Assembly: GCA_016927655.1 (NCBI GenBank)
Contig: JAFGMG010000001.1
Span: 1 to 34,817, forward strand
From: Candidatus Dojkabacteria bacterium
GTDB lineage: Bacteria; Patescibacteriota; Dojkabacteria; B142; JAFGMG01
DNA: 34,817 nucleotides
Reading direction: 5' to 3'
Positions 14,665-23,249 of the stretch are shown here, piece after piece. Numbering within the stretch: position 1 is the first letter of the stretch; the number at the start of each line of letters is the position of its first letter. The translations under genes and the position numbers were made by a program. The notes under the pieces were generated by a model that saw only the letters and a list, made by a program, of their open reading frames with translations, was not told where the DNA came from and searched no databases.

Positions 14665-16299
14665 TTATAGGACAATTCTTTTTCGCGGTCGAGAGTAAAG
14701 TTTTGAAATGACTAGACTCATCAAAAAGACTGTAAAAGCAATAAGTCCAAAAACTGACAATTCATTTCCCATATCAATCAATATACTGCACCTTTCCAAA
14801 TTATCAACACGCATGTCTTTACTAAATTTTTCATTTCCAATCGAATACACAAGATCAAATCCTTCTAGATATTCCTTCTTTGCAAATTCATATTCGGCGC
14901 TTTTACCTGGCAATACACCTTCTGTCAAACCTCTGTCTGAATCAATTTTCAATATCTGATCTGAATTATTTTCAATATTTACAATTAGATTTTTTTCTTC
15001 ACAATTTAGGCTTCCCGGATTTATGCTTATATTTGCTTCTTCATCTATACCTAATAGAAATTCGGCAATATTTGCGATTTGATATTTCGGCATATCCAAA
15101 TCCAGAATTTTTAGACTATCTGAACTGTCTATGTTTATTATCTTTATACGATCAGTATTTATAGTACGATATACCGCCATATCTTTTACTATAAAGTTAT
15201 TTGGATCTATCCCAACAATTTGATCTCCATCTGCAATTTCAACCCAGCAGACAGGACTCAGTTCATCAGAAGCGGAGTCCATCAAATTCAGTCCAAGAAC
15301 AACCCTTGCCTTGAGGTTATTTTTATTCAATATATCACTAAAAACCGCACAGAGATTTCTATTATCTCCAATCAAAGGACTACTTTTCAAACTCTGAACA
15401 TTCTGATGTTCTTGAAACTCGTAATTTTGCTTTAGAAATTCAAGGATGTCTAATACTTTCTCGTCAAAGCTTTCCTTTTTAGACTTAAAGCTTACATTTA
15501 TACCAAATGATTCAGGCTCTTTCTCAAAGGCCCTGCTTTTTTCAATATTTCTAATATCAAGGATTAGTTTCCCCTTAAATACTATCTCGGCAGTATCATC
15601 CAGCAGAAAAAAGCTATTCCCGGATTCATCAAAATAAATCCTATTTAACCCAGTATAGCTTTCTAATTTAATCTGCTGCCGGTCATCAATGATAAAAAAC
15701 GGAAAATACTTTTCATTTTGATCAGCTTTAACCTGGAATTTTGCGAAAAATGACAAATAAGTAAAATCCCCCCAAAGAACGTATAAATTTTCATTCTCAT
15801 TAAACTCTGCTGATTTATAAACTGGTTCAGCCCAATTCTGCGGGTATTTGATTAGTCTTTGGAATTGCTCAATCTGGATTTCAGTATCAAGTCTGGGGAT
15901 TTCTATACTTTTGTATGAATCATTTTGCTTGATTAAACTAGGGGCAGATAATTTGAAACTGAATTCTACCTCATCTCCGGGTGCTATCGGTGCCTGAGCA
16001 AAATCAACCACAATTTTCTGCCCATCAACAATAGGAATTCCCTTTCCCGTAGAATTAACAATAGAGAAACCTTCCAGCCCTGGACTAAATTCGAAATTCT
16101 GCAGAAACTCACTCTTGTAATTGTTTTGGAGAGTAAATCTGTAATCAATATAACTGGAAGAATCTGATAGCTGGACAATTTGCACTATCGATAATCCGAC
16201 ATCCTCACCCTTTTCTTCAGCTGCAATTTCTACTACGAAGTATGTCCCAATTAGAATAGAAAAAATAATTCCTAATGAGACTTTAAGAATAGTTCGCAT
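14665..16299 (-). CDS. Membrane-anchored transglutaminase-like protein with altered active site
   Basis: The 544-residue protein has a signal peptide (about 1-28), a beta-rich DUF-like ectodomain, a transglutaminase-like region near 310-380 and a C-terminal membrane segment (about 515-535) followed by SRPRKR. The Cys position is kept (NLCAVFSDIL), as is the Asp (GIDPNN). The usual HAWVEV strand reads VCWVEI, so the catalytic His is replaced by Val. Cysteine-protease or crosslinking activity is therefore doubtful. A binding role is possible. Its start overlaps the end of gltX by 17 bases, so the genes are co-transcribed. Confidence 0.72.
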   Translation of the reverse strand: MRTILKVSLGIIFSILIGTYFVVEIAAEEKGEDVGLSIVQIVQLSDSSSYIDYRFTLQNNYKSEFLQNFEFSPGLEGFSIVNSTGKGIPIVDGQKIVVDFAQAPIAPGDEVEFSFKLSAPSLIKQNDSYKSIEIPRLDTEIQIEQFQRLIKYPQNWAEPVYKSAEFNENENLYVLWGDFTYLSFFAKFQVKADQNEKYFPFFIIDDRQQIKLESYTGLNRIYFDESGNSFFLLDDTAEIVFKGKLILDIRNIEKSRAFEKEPESFGINVSFKSKKESFDEKVLDILEFLKQNYEFQEHQNVQSLKSSPLIGDNRNLCAVFSDILNKNNLKARVVLGLNLMDSASDELSPVCWVEIADGDQIVGIDPNNFIVKDMAVYRTINTDRIKIINIDSSDSLKILDLDMPKYQIANIAEFLLGIDEEANISINPGSLNCEEKNLIVNIENNSDQILKIDSDRGLTEGVLPGKSAEYEFAKKEYLEGFDLVYSIGNEKFSKDMRVDNLERCSILIDMGNELSVFGLIAFTVFLMSLVISKLYSRPRKRIVL

Positions 16300-17776
16300 T
16301 TTGCAGCCTTCTTAATATTTCATCTTTACCTAGAATCTTGAGTGCCTCAAAAAGTGGAGGAGAAAAAGGGCTGCCGACTATAGCAATTCTTAGCACCATA
16401 AATGGGTCACCTGTTTTTAATCCATGTTTTTCTGCTATTTTTTTCATTCCCTCAACCCATTCTTCTTGCGCCCATTCTTTCGAATTTTCATCTAAACTTT
16501 TATGAAATTCAAGAACGTCTTCACCGATCCTACTTAACTTCTCTGCAAATTTTTCAACTTGCTTTATTTTCCAATTAATGTCTTTCCGCGCTTTATAGAA
16601 AAATTGGATTCCCTCCACCACCTCCAGAAGAGTTTTTGCACGATCCTTCACGAGTTCTAGTTTTGCTGGAAGAGCATTATCTCTACCTACAAAGTCTTTC
16701 AGCTCGTTTTCAATTTCTGCATATTTCTCCAGCCAATTCTCTAAAACTATTTCCAGTTCCTCCGGATTCATCGTAGAAATGTATTTTTGATTAAACCAGA
16801 GCAGCTTATTCCTATCGAAAACAGCATTCGTCTTCTGGCGGTCTTCTAGTTTATACATGTTAATAAATTCTTCGTGCGAAAATATCTCACGCTCTTTTTC
16901 ACCATGGATTCTCTCAATCGGCGCTGCCCATCCAAGAAGCATAAGAAAATTTTTGATAGCATCAACCAGATATCCCTCAACTAGAAACTGCCTTGTATTG
17001 ACATTCCCTTTCCTCTTTGAAAGCTTTCCTCCATCCGGATCAAGCACAAGTGAGCCATGAGCAAATATCGGTACATCATAGTCTAGATATTTATAAAGAA
17101 GCATCTGCTTTGGAGTACTGGGCAGCCATTCATATGCCCGCGTAATATGAGAAATATTCATTACATGATCGTCAATTACAACCGCAAGGTGATAGGTCGG
17201 GAATCCATCAGACTTTATAAGCACCTGATCATCAATATCATCTGTGTTCCATTCGACATGCCCCAGAATAGCATCATCTACTGCCACAATTTCATTTTCC
17301 GGGACTTTCAACCTGATTACATATTTTTCACCTTTTAAAATTCTCGCCTCAACCTCACTTTTAGAAAGATTTCTATGCGGCGATCTGAAGGCTTTATTTT
17401 TGTATTCAGGTTTTTTTTTCAATTCTTCAAGCTCATTGGAGCTTAAAAAGCAATAGTATGCATTCCCCTTTTTTACAAGCTCCTCTGCTGCAGTTTTGTA
17501 AATTCCGCTTTTCATTCTTTCTGATTGGATGTACGGAGCGTATTTACCTCCCTCTCTTGGACCCTCGTCCGGAGTAAGTCCAAACTCATCAAGCATAGCA
17601 TATAGCTCTTCAACTGCACCCTCCACATAACGCTTCCGGTCAGTGTCCTCAATTCGCAATATGAAATCCCCATCATTAGCTTTTGCAAGTGCGTGCGCAA
17701 AAAAGACATTATGCATACTCCCGATATGAACAAACCCTGTTGGGCTAGGTGCGAAACGTGTCCGGACATTTTTCAT
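16283..17776 (-). CDS. gltX: Glutamyl-tRNA synthetase
   Basis: Charges tRNA-Glu with glutamate (and tRNA-Gln if non-discriminating, which cannot be decided here). The 497-residue protein begins RTRFAPSPTGFVHIGSMHN, where HIGS replaces HIGH. The class I KMSKS loop appears as KLSKRKG near 255. LRIEDTDRKRYVEGA and the SDGFPTYHLAVVIDDH segment are typical of GlxRS catalytic domains. The C-terminal helical anticodon-binding region is complete (LGKDEILRRL near the end). TAATAC lies six bases before the ATG. It leads a three-gene minus-strand operon. Confidence 0.96.
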   Translation of the reverse strand: MKNVRTRFAPSPTGFVHIGSMHNVFFAHALAKANDGDFILRIEDTDRKRYVEGAVEELYAMLDEFGLTPDEGPREGGKYAPYIQSERMKSGIYKTAAEELVKKGNAYYCFLSSNELEELKKKPEYKNKAFRSPHRNLSKSEVEARILKGEKYVIRLKVPENEIVAVDDAILGHVEWNTDDIDDQVLIKSDGFPTYHLAVVIDDHVMNISHITRAYEWLPSTPKQMLLYKYLDYDVPIFAHGSLVLDPDGGKLSKRKGNVNTRQFLVEGYLVDAIKNFLMLLGWAAPIERIHGEKEREIFSHEEFINMYKLEDRQKTNAVFDRNKLLWFNQKYISTMNPEELEIVLENWLEKYAEIENELKDFVGRDNALPAKLELVKDRAKTLLEVVEGIQFFYKARKDINWKIKQVEKFAEKLSRIGEDVLEFHKSLDENSKEWAQEEWVEGMKKIAEKHGLKTGDPFMVLRIAIVGSPFSPPLFEALKILGKDEILRRLQNANYS

Positions 17777-17782
17777 GATTTT

Positions 17783-17788
17783 GTATTA
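17783..17788 (-). promoter_or_regulatory. -10-like box of gltX, leaderless type
   Basis: On the minus strand TAATAC ends six bases before the gltX ATG at 17776. No good -35 hexamer is seen. Confidence 0.35.
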
Positions 17789-17810
17789 AGAACTATTACT
17801 AGACACTAAT

Positions 17811-17827
17811 TTGTATACTCTATACAA
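17811..17827. promoter_or_regulatory. 17 bp dyad between gltX and the CAP gene (possible operator)
   Basis: TTGTATA, three bases, then TATACAA: a perfect seven-base inverted repeat in the 60-base divergent intergenic region. It overlaps the -10-like TATACT (17814-17819) that could serve the CAP gene. Size and position suit a dimeric repressor site. No second copy was noticed elsewhere. Confidence 0.4.
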
Positions 17828-17837
17828 TGTCTCAGTG

Positions 17838-19229
17838 ATGAAAAACTATTTCCTACCAACAAAAGAAAACAACTACACTCCGAAGCTTCTCACGCACAAG
17901 TTTATCACAATTTATACTTTTCTTTTACTAGTTTTCAATATTGCTACATCAAATGCAAAAATTTTCGCAGCATTTGCAGATGTCGATGCCGCAAGTATCC
18001 TTGAATACCATAATCAAGAAAGACTTCAAAACGGACTGAATACTTTAACGCTAAATTCCAAACTTACCGCTTCAGCTAAAGCGAAAGCCAAGGCTATGAT
18101 GGCTGCCGATTGCTGGGATCATTATTGCCCTGCAGGTAAATCCCCTTGGGATTTTATCGAAGATGCTGGATATCAGTATGTATACGCTGGAGAGAATCTG
18201 GCGGAAGGCTTTAGCGACAATAAGAAAGTCTTTGATGCCTGGATGAACAGCAAGACACATAGGGAAAATATTTTACGGCCCGACTTTGAAGAAATCGGCA
18301 TTGCAATTGAATACGGGGAATTTCAAGGTATCAGCAACAATGCCTTGATAGTGGTACATTTTGGAAGCACCTCCCTGGATACAAATCAATCAAACCCATC
18401 AGATGTTCCTGTCTCAGATTCACAGGGATTTTCAACCATAATTACGTCTCCTAAAGATGGTGCTATTCTGAATACAAATACCCCGGTAATTGAAGGCCAA
18501 AGTGAAGACGGAATAGTCAGGGTCTATAATGATAATGAATATATCTCCAATACAACTGCAGATGAAGGAATTTTTACCTACAGATTTAAACAGGATAACG
18601 CCCTGATTGATGGGAAACATAGTATCAAAGCGGAACACTCAGAAAATCTCACACATGATCAAATAGAAATTCAAATCGACACTATTTCTCCTGAGATCAG
18701 TTCTTTGAATTACGATTCTGTATTGAAAAGAGACAAACAAAATTTCGTTGTTGTTAGTCTCTCCGGAAGCCAGGATATAACCCAAATTACTACGAACTTT
18801 GAAGAAGTCGAGATATCAAAGCTCAGCGAAACAGAATGGACACTGACTATTGAATATGAAGAGTTTAGATCTGAGAATGAAATTGAGCTAACCGTTTTTG
18901 ACGAGGCAGGAAATTCAACAACAAAAACTGCAAATCTAACCTCAATCAAAGGCATTGCAAACAATCAAGTCCTTGAATTTTCCGATCCCAGTTCCAGACT
19001 GATTTTTGGGATAGACAAAGTCGGACTTAGAAGAAGTATTAATTTAGTGTTTATTCTTTTCATATTAGCTCTAATAACAGTTGATTATTTCGCACTTACC
19101 AAAATTAGTCTTGATAACAATATCCCCAAAAAACGTATGGGGCATCATTTCTCTATATTTGCCATGCTACTACTTATCACCTTAGCCGGCGGGACAACGG
19201 GAGAACTGCTAAATGGAATAAATTCATGA
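17838..19229 (+). CDS. CAP/SCP-domain surface protein with Ig-like domain and membrane anchor
   Basis: The product has a signal sequence (about 22-40 after a basic N-terminus), then a CAP domain (about 48-170) with YHNQERLQNGL, the WDHYCPAGKSPWDFIEDAGY stretch, YAGENLAEGF, and WMNSKTHRENIL. The paired His and Glu of the CAP cavity are present. One or two Ig-like/Big-type beta domains follow (about 190-365), and then a C-terminal membrane region with two hydrophobic segments (about 398-415 and 435-455). CAP proteins of bacteria are secreted and mostly of unknown activity. I take ATG 17838 over the TTG at 17811, which lies inside a dyad. The stop overlaps the next start. Confidence 0.85.
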   Translation: MKNYFLPTKENNYTPKLLTHKFITIYTFLLLVFNIATSNAKIFAAFADVDAASILEYHNQERLQNGLNTLTLNSKLTASAKAKAKAMMAADCWDHYCPAGKSPWDFIEDAGYQYVYAGENLAEGFSDNKKVFDAWMNSKTHRENILRPDFEEIGIAIEYGEFQGISNNALIVVHFGSTSLDTNQSNPSDVPVSDSQGFSTIITSPKDGAILNTNTPVIEGQSEDGIVRVYNDNEYISNTTADEGIFTYRFKQDNALIDGKHSIKAEHSENLTHDQIEIQIDTISPEISSLNYDSVLKRDKQNFVVVSLSGSQDITQITTNFEEVEISKLSETEWTLTIEYEEFRSENEIELTVFDEAGNSTTKTANLTSIKGIANNQVLEFSDPSSRLIFGIDKVGLRRSINLVFILFILALITVDYFALTKISLDNNIPKKRMGHHFSIFAMLLLITLAGGTTGELLNGINS

Positions 19230-20044
19230 TAAAAATCGGGCAAAATACAAAACAATTACTTTTTGCGACAATTATCACTCTTGCAATTACATTAATTGTT
19301 AACGCAAAAAACTCTGGTAATGGGAATGCTATCTATCCGGCAATTCTTCTTAGTAGTGTTATCCTTGTCATACAAGTATTTGTGATTTACAAAAGAGCCA
19401 GCCAAAAGCTCAAACAACTGCAAATCCCTGCTGTTAACAGGTACAAAGATTCTCTCGAAATTTTTTATCATTTCGTTTTGCCAATTGTCTTTTTTATAGA
19501 TCTATGCCTGTTTATCTATTTTAATACTGTTTACTTGCTGACTCCAGTGCTTCTTATTTTCTGCTTTATTGTATTTCTGGTACTTTTTATTAATATCCGT
19601 GCATATTTTGAAGATAAATTTAAAATCGAACTTTCAACACATTTTATATATTTCTTTATTATTAATTTTACTTTATTTAGTTTTTGTATTGCTATCCTAT
19701 CCATCAGCTATTCATATTCCCTGCCGATTATTTTAGTTTGTATTTTGGTTGCGGTGTTTTCTTCTGCCACTTTATATTTTAGTCATCTTGAATCGGCAAG
19801 GCTTGACTTTAGATTACTTCTTTTAATTGCACTTTTCGGCTTTGTTTGCGGTATCATTTCAGCTATATTATTCCATGAATTCAGCTCTATTCTTCGAACT
19901 TCTTTCATTGTTGCGTCTTTGTTTTATTTTCTAAACTCACTTATTACCCATAAAAAGGAAGGTACTCTTGAAGCAGCTGTTGTATTTGAATATTTGACAG
20001 TGCTGGCACTAGGCTTTACCGTCTTATTTGGAATAAATCAGTGA
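19226..20044 (+). CDS. Polytopic membrane protein, unknown family
   Basis: A 272-residue protein that is nearly all hydrophobic segments, about eight membrane helices (first at about 10-27, last at about 250-270). Few charged residues are conserved-looking. The largest soluble stretch is a basic loop after the second helix (YKRASQKLKQL). It starts with an ATGA overlap of the CAP-protein gene, so both are likely made together. I cannot name the family. It might help export or anchor the CAP protein, but that is only context. Confidence 0.75.
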   Translation: MIKIGQNTKQLLFATIITLAITLIVNAKNSGNGNAIYPAILLSSVILVIQVFVIYKRASQKLKQLQIPAVNRYKDSLEIFYHFVLPIVFFIDLCLFIYFNTVYLLTPVLLIFCFIVFLVLFINIRAYFEDKFKIELSTHFIYFFIINFTLFSFCIAILSISYSYSLPIILVCILVAVFSSATLYFSHLESARLDFRLLLLIALFGFVCGIISAILFHEFSSILRTSFIVASLFYFLNSLITHKKEGTLEAAVVFEYLTVLALGFTVLFGINQ

Positions 20045-20100
20045 CTATCTCTTTCTCTCTTCGTTTGGGTATTTAATACTAATTTTTACCAAAATCGCCC

Positions 20101-20424
20101 ATGAAGCGACTCTTCATTACCGGTAGAAATGTTCGTCTCACCAAGCCCATCAAGAATTTCATCAAGACAGAGCTGAGTAAACACCAGCGTGTAGCAAAGA
20201 AGTACACATATCTGAAAGTAGAAATTCTTAAGGAAGGATCGAGTCTGGATGACATCAGAATCAAAATCTCTATGTCAATTGAAAGCAAATATATAAAAGT
20301 TGAACAGCGCGGGAAAAATTTCTATTCTTTATTTAATAACCTGCAAAAAAGTTTATTTGAAGAGATTTTGAAACTAAAAGAAATTCAAATCAGAAAAGAT
20401 CGGGTACAAGCAATACAGAGCTAA
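20101..20424 (+). CDS. hpf: Short ribosome hibernation promoting factor (HPF/RaiA family)
   Basis: A 107-residue short-form HPF, without the C-terminal dimerisation domain of long HPF. The family pattern is seen in FITGRNVRLTKPIKNFIKTELSKHQRVAKKYTYLKVEILKEG, then IRIKISMSIESKYIKVEQRGKNFYSLFNNLQKSLFEEILK. It binds the small ribosomal subunit and silences ribosomes in starvation. The final residues overlap the end of the convergent sortase gene by four bases. A TAATACT sequence about 30 bases upstream may be its -10. Confidence 0.88.
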   Translation: MKRLFITGRNVRLTKPIKNFIKTELSKHQRVAKKYTYLKVEILKEGSSLDDIRIKISMSIESKYIKVEQRGKNFYSLFNNLQKSLFEEILKLKEIQIRKDRVQAIQS

Positions 20425-21143
20425 CCTACCTTTTTGGCAATTAGTACTATTCTGTGGCTGTCTGAGCCTATGCGTCCATTTTCTTTCGCGCATGAGATCA
20501 ACTTCAGCTCCTGTGCTTCTGAAGCATGGTATATGCTAATATCACTTCCATCAGCAACCGAAATTGATACTACTTTGTATGTATATTGAGTGCCGTCATT
20601 GAAGTTTAAATACAAATAATCGTTTGTTTTTACTTTATCAAGATTCCAGCAGGATTTTGGGCTGACCTGCCCGAAATACCTTCTGTGACAGAGGAATATT
20701 GCTTCACCTTCAGCTGGATGATTACTAGGATAATACCAAGCCCCTTTGTCTATGCCTGTATCTGCATTATTACTTATTACTACAGGGGAGTTGTATTTAA
20801 TGCTAGGAATTTGTATCGATTTCATTGCGGGTAAACTTGAGAATTCCGGAATTGGGAAATTATAATTGTAGATCGGCACTTCTACTTCAGCTTCACTTTC
20901 CGGTTTCTGTTCCTCGAGCAGGTCTTCAGGAGCTGGCTGCTGTACTGCAGGAACTGCAAAATTGTAATCGTATTTTTGATCGACAATGTCAACTTCTCTA
21001 TCGGGACTCAGAGCATTTACTTCCCCGAAACGGAGTGTTTCAAATGACTGGACCAAAGAATACACCACTCCTATCAAAGCAGCGATAGATATAAAAATTA
21101 CCAGTAAAATTGTAAACACTATCCCTCTATTCTCGCCAAGCAT
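20421..21143 (-). CDS. Sortase family transpeptidase
   Basis: The 240-residue protein has an N-terminal membrane anchor (about 9-32), a Pro/Glu-rich stalk (about 50-105) and a sortase barrel. Catalytic residues are visible: His153 in FLCHRRYFG, Cys near 217 in KLISCAKENG, and Arg near 232 in SHRIVLIAK. SIQIPSIKYNSPVV is the usual first strand. Class cannot be fixed; the single N-terminal anchor suits class D/E or similar. I use ATG at 21143 rather than TTG 21149 because TATAGT lies seven bases before it. It diverges from a DUF11 surface protein. No LPXTG substrate is obvious. Confidence 0.9.
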   Translation of the reverse strand: MLGENRGIVFTILLVIFISIAALIGVVYSLVQSFETLRFGEVNALSPDREVDIVDQKYDYNFAVPAVQQPAPEDLLEEQKPESEAEVEVPIYNYNFPIPEFSSLPAMKSIQIPSIKYNSPVVISNNADTGIDKGAWYYPSNHPAEGEAIFLCHRRYFGQVSPKSCWNLDKVKTNDYLYLNFNDGTQYTYKVVSISVADGSDISIYHASEAQELKLISCAKENGRIGSDSHRIVLIAKKVG

Positions 21144-21150
21144 TTGCAAA

Positions 21151-21156
21151 ACTATA
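21151..21156 (-). promoter_or_regulatory. -10-like box of the sortase gene, leaderless type
   Basis: On the minus strand TATAGT ends seven bases before the ATG at 21143. It supports that start over TTG 21149, which would lie only one base past the box. Confidence 0.4.
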
Positions 21157-21238
21157 AGATGTATTTCAAACGTGCTCCTAAATACATGGAAACGTTATAA
21201 TTATAGCTGTTTTACACATATTTTGTCCATACTATAGG

Positions 21239-21268
21239 TTGTATTATCAGCTATTTATGTTATATAAT
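21239..21268 (+). promoter_or_regulatory. Promoter of the DUF11-like surface protein gene, leaderless
   Basis: TTGTAT (21239-21244), an 18-base spacer, then a perfect TATAAT (21263-21268). The ATG at 21274 is six bases downstream of the box, the expected start point of transcription. Confidence 0.6.
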
Positions 21269-21273
21269 CGGGT

Positions 21274-22584
21274 ATGAAAATCAAACGAATTCTTCTAACA
21301 TATACGGGGCTGGTCATTGCAGGAGCATTGATACTAATTAGCGTATTCATCGCCAGAGGTGCAGATGTGAGAGCTGACGCATGTGGTGGTTGTCCTGCAG
21401 GCTGGCTTTGCTGGCACTCAACAAATGGAGCAAGTCCTGGGTCTGACTTCTGCTTAGCACCAGATGGATTCGGAGGGAATGCAACATACCCGACTTGCAA
21501 CCTTGGATCTCCAGGACTTCCAGAATGTGATGGAATTCCACTAAATGACGGGCAAACAACATTTTGCACTCAAAGAGCAGGCGATAATCCTTATATTTGT
21601 GCACCAGGAAGCGCAAGCACTTGTACTTTTAATGGCGGACAGCCATGCGGATGCGATTACAACGCCTGCAGACAAAAATGTTTAACTGAAAACGCGGGGC
21701 AACCTGCCGGAACATATTTTACACGTGACAGATGTACTAATTGCGGACAAATATTCGCATGTTCATGCACTATAGATAATCCACCACCACCACCTCCTCC
21801 TCCGCCACCACCCCCAGAGGATGAGTGTCCGTATAGCAGCACACAAGCTAGAGTGCACGCAAATATTGCAGAACCATGGGTAAAAGAATTAACGCTTGGA
21901 TCTTGTCCAGAAACAGTCATTGTCGGCTCCTTCCATGACCATAGCGGACAATTTGCTACAGATACAAAGATTCGAGTTGTCGGCGCGAATTTGAATATCG
22001 GACTTCCGAATGAAGGGACTTTCAATGCCGTTACGGATACTTACACAGTATATGTGAAAACAAAAATCCCTGGAACAAATGACTACTACACAGAACCCGC
22101 TTGTAACGGTGTCGCAACAGTTATCTGCCCTAGAGATAATGATGCCAACCCAGCCTTTAGAATCACAAAAGTCGCCACAAACGATGATGGACCTTATGAA
22201 ATAGGCGAAGTTGTGCGATTTAGAGTACAGATCGAAAATATTGGCGACGAAACGCTAAGATCAATAGCCTACAGAGACGTATACGATAATAGATATTTGA
22301 GATTGCTTTCAGTAAGGGGTTTTTCTCCAATCTATCCATCAGGTATCAATATGATTGGAAGTTTCACCACTACCCAAAACGGCAATATTACAACCATTGC
22401 AAATTCAGATATTACTGCTCAACTTGGAGATTTGCAGCCAGGACAGATGATATACTTTAACTACGAGTTTAGAGCTTTAAACCCAAGTAACAGGGTCTGT
22501 AATGATGTCTTTGCAAGACCGGAAGGCTTATCTGAAAAACAAGCCCGGGATTGCGTCGGGATCACAATTTCTACCGACCTCTAA
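21274..22584 (+). CDS. Secreted Cys-rich protein with DUF11-like domain
   Basis: A 436-residue exported protein with an N-terminal signal anchor (about 8-27). A Cys-rich region follows (about 33-165, some 20 cysteines, many in CGG, CTFNGG, CGCDY, CTNCGQ), then a run of ten or so prolines (about 169-180). The C-terminal domain near 290-435 has the DUF11 pattern (FRITKVATNDDGPYEIGEVV, RFRVQIENIGDETL, QLGDLQPGQM). DUF11 domains are usually repeated surface modules; here there is one. There is no C-terminal anchor or LPXTG motif. It diverges from the sortase gene and converges on the phosphodiesterase gene with a 14-base overlap. Confidence 0.78.
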   Translation: MKIKRILLTYTGLVIAGALILISVFIARGADVRADACGGCPAGWLCWHSTNGASPGSDFCLAPDGFGGNATYPTCNLGSPGLPECDGIPLNDGQTTFCTQRAGDNPYICAPGSASTCTFNGGQPCGCDYNACRQKCLTENAGQPAGTYFTRDRCTNCGQIFACSCTIDNPPPPPPPPPPPPEDECPYSSTQARVHANIAEPWVKELTLGSCPETVIVGSFHDHSGQFATDTKIRVVGANLNIGLPNEGTFNAVTDTYTVYVKTKIPGTNDYYTEPACNGVATVICPRDNDANPAFRITKVATNDDGPYEIGEVVRFRVQIENIGDETLRSIAYRDVYDNRYLRLLSVRGFSPIYPSGINMIGSFTTTQNGNITTIANSDITAQLGDLQPGQMIYFNYEFRALNPSNRVCNDVFARPEGLSEKQARDCVGITISTDL

Positions 22585-23194
22585 ACGGAAAGGTGGCTAT
22601 TGTTGAATACCGGGGACCGTTTTTCTCAAGAACACTTTTAATTATATGTGCTTCACTAATTTCAAATTCTAAAGGAGGTGTTTCAAAGTTCTCAAGTATT
22701 TCGCCCACTTCTTTGACATAGCTTTTACTGATGTCCTTCTCCACTCTTGCAATTGTAATATGAGAGGTAAAAGTCTTCCTGTCAGCCCGAGTTATGACAT
22801 CCCGAAAAGCCAATTTTTTTATTTCTTCGTTTACCTTAGCTTTGATTTCTAAAACTTCAGAGGTATCGTCAATTTTCAGATATAAAATTTTCGGTTTTGA
22901 CTGTTTCGAGAATCCAAACTGAACACCGCTGACCTTGAGCTTAAACGGAGAATACTGCCTGAAAACTGCGGGGAGGACTTCCTCTAAACGTTCAAAGCTT
23001 TGACTAGATACATTGTTGCCCAAAAATTTGACCGTTAAATGTAGCTGCTCCAGGTCAGAAAATCTTAGTTTGTATTCCTGAACCTTCAGTTCACGTTTGA
23101 CATCTCTTGCTAAGTTCCTGATTTCTTGACTGACTTTAAATCCAAGAAACAACCTTAGACCACTTTTTCGTTTTTTCTTAAATTTGCGTTCCAT
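22571..23194 (-). CDS. thpR: RNA 2',3'-cyclic phosphodiesterase (ThpR/LigT)
   Basis: A 207-residue 2H phosphoesterase. The two hallmark HxTx motifs are HLTVKFLG (about 50-57) and SHITIARV (about 139-146). The LRLFLGFKVS N-terminus matches the ThpR family. These enzymes open 2',3'-cyclic phosphate ends of RNA and can ligate tRNA halves in vitro. The frame is open to 23230. ATG 23194 is chosen because the family begins near it and TATTAT (23206-23201) lies six bases upstream on the minus strand. It diverges from secA. Confidence 0.92.
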   Translation of the reverse strand: MERKFKKKRKSGLRLFLGFKVSQEIRNLARDVKRELKVQEYKLRFSDLEQLHLTVKFLGNNVSSQSFERLEEVLPAVFRQYSPFKLKVSGVQFGFSKQSKPKILYLKIDDTSEVLEIKAKVNEEIKKLAFRDVITRADRKTFTSHITIARVEKDISKSYVKEVGEILENFETPPLEFEISEAHIIKSVLEKNGPRYSTIATFPFRGR

Positions 23195-23200
23195 AGGTGT

Positions 23201-23206
23201 ATAATA
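23201..23206 (-). promoter_or_regulatory. -10-like box of thpR, leaderless type
   Basis: On the minus strand TATTAT is followed by six bases and the ATG at 23194. This placement argues for the shorter protein. Confidence 0.45.
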
Positions 23207-23249
23207 ACAACATCTAGTATAAAATAACAACCATGTGTTAAACTACCCC

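Noticed and set aside
21781-21820. CRISPR or tandem repeat at the CCA/CCT run
   Set aside because: It is a proline-codon stretch in a coding linker, without spacers.
21657-22025. Antisense reading with a poly-Gly run
   Set aside because: It is the complement of the poly-Pro linker of the DUF11 protein, an antisense shadow.
23235-23249. GTG start for secA
   Set aside because: It adds five residues not expected in SecA, and ATG 23250 gives the usual N-terminus. It remains possible.
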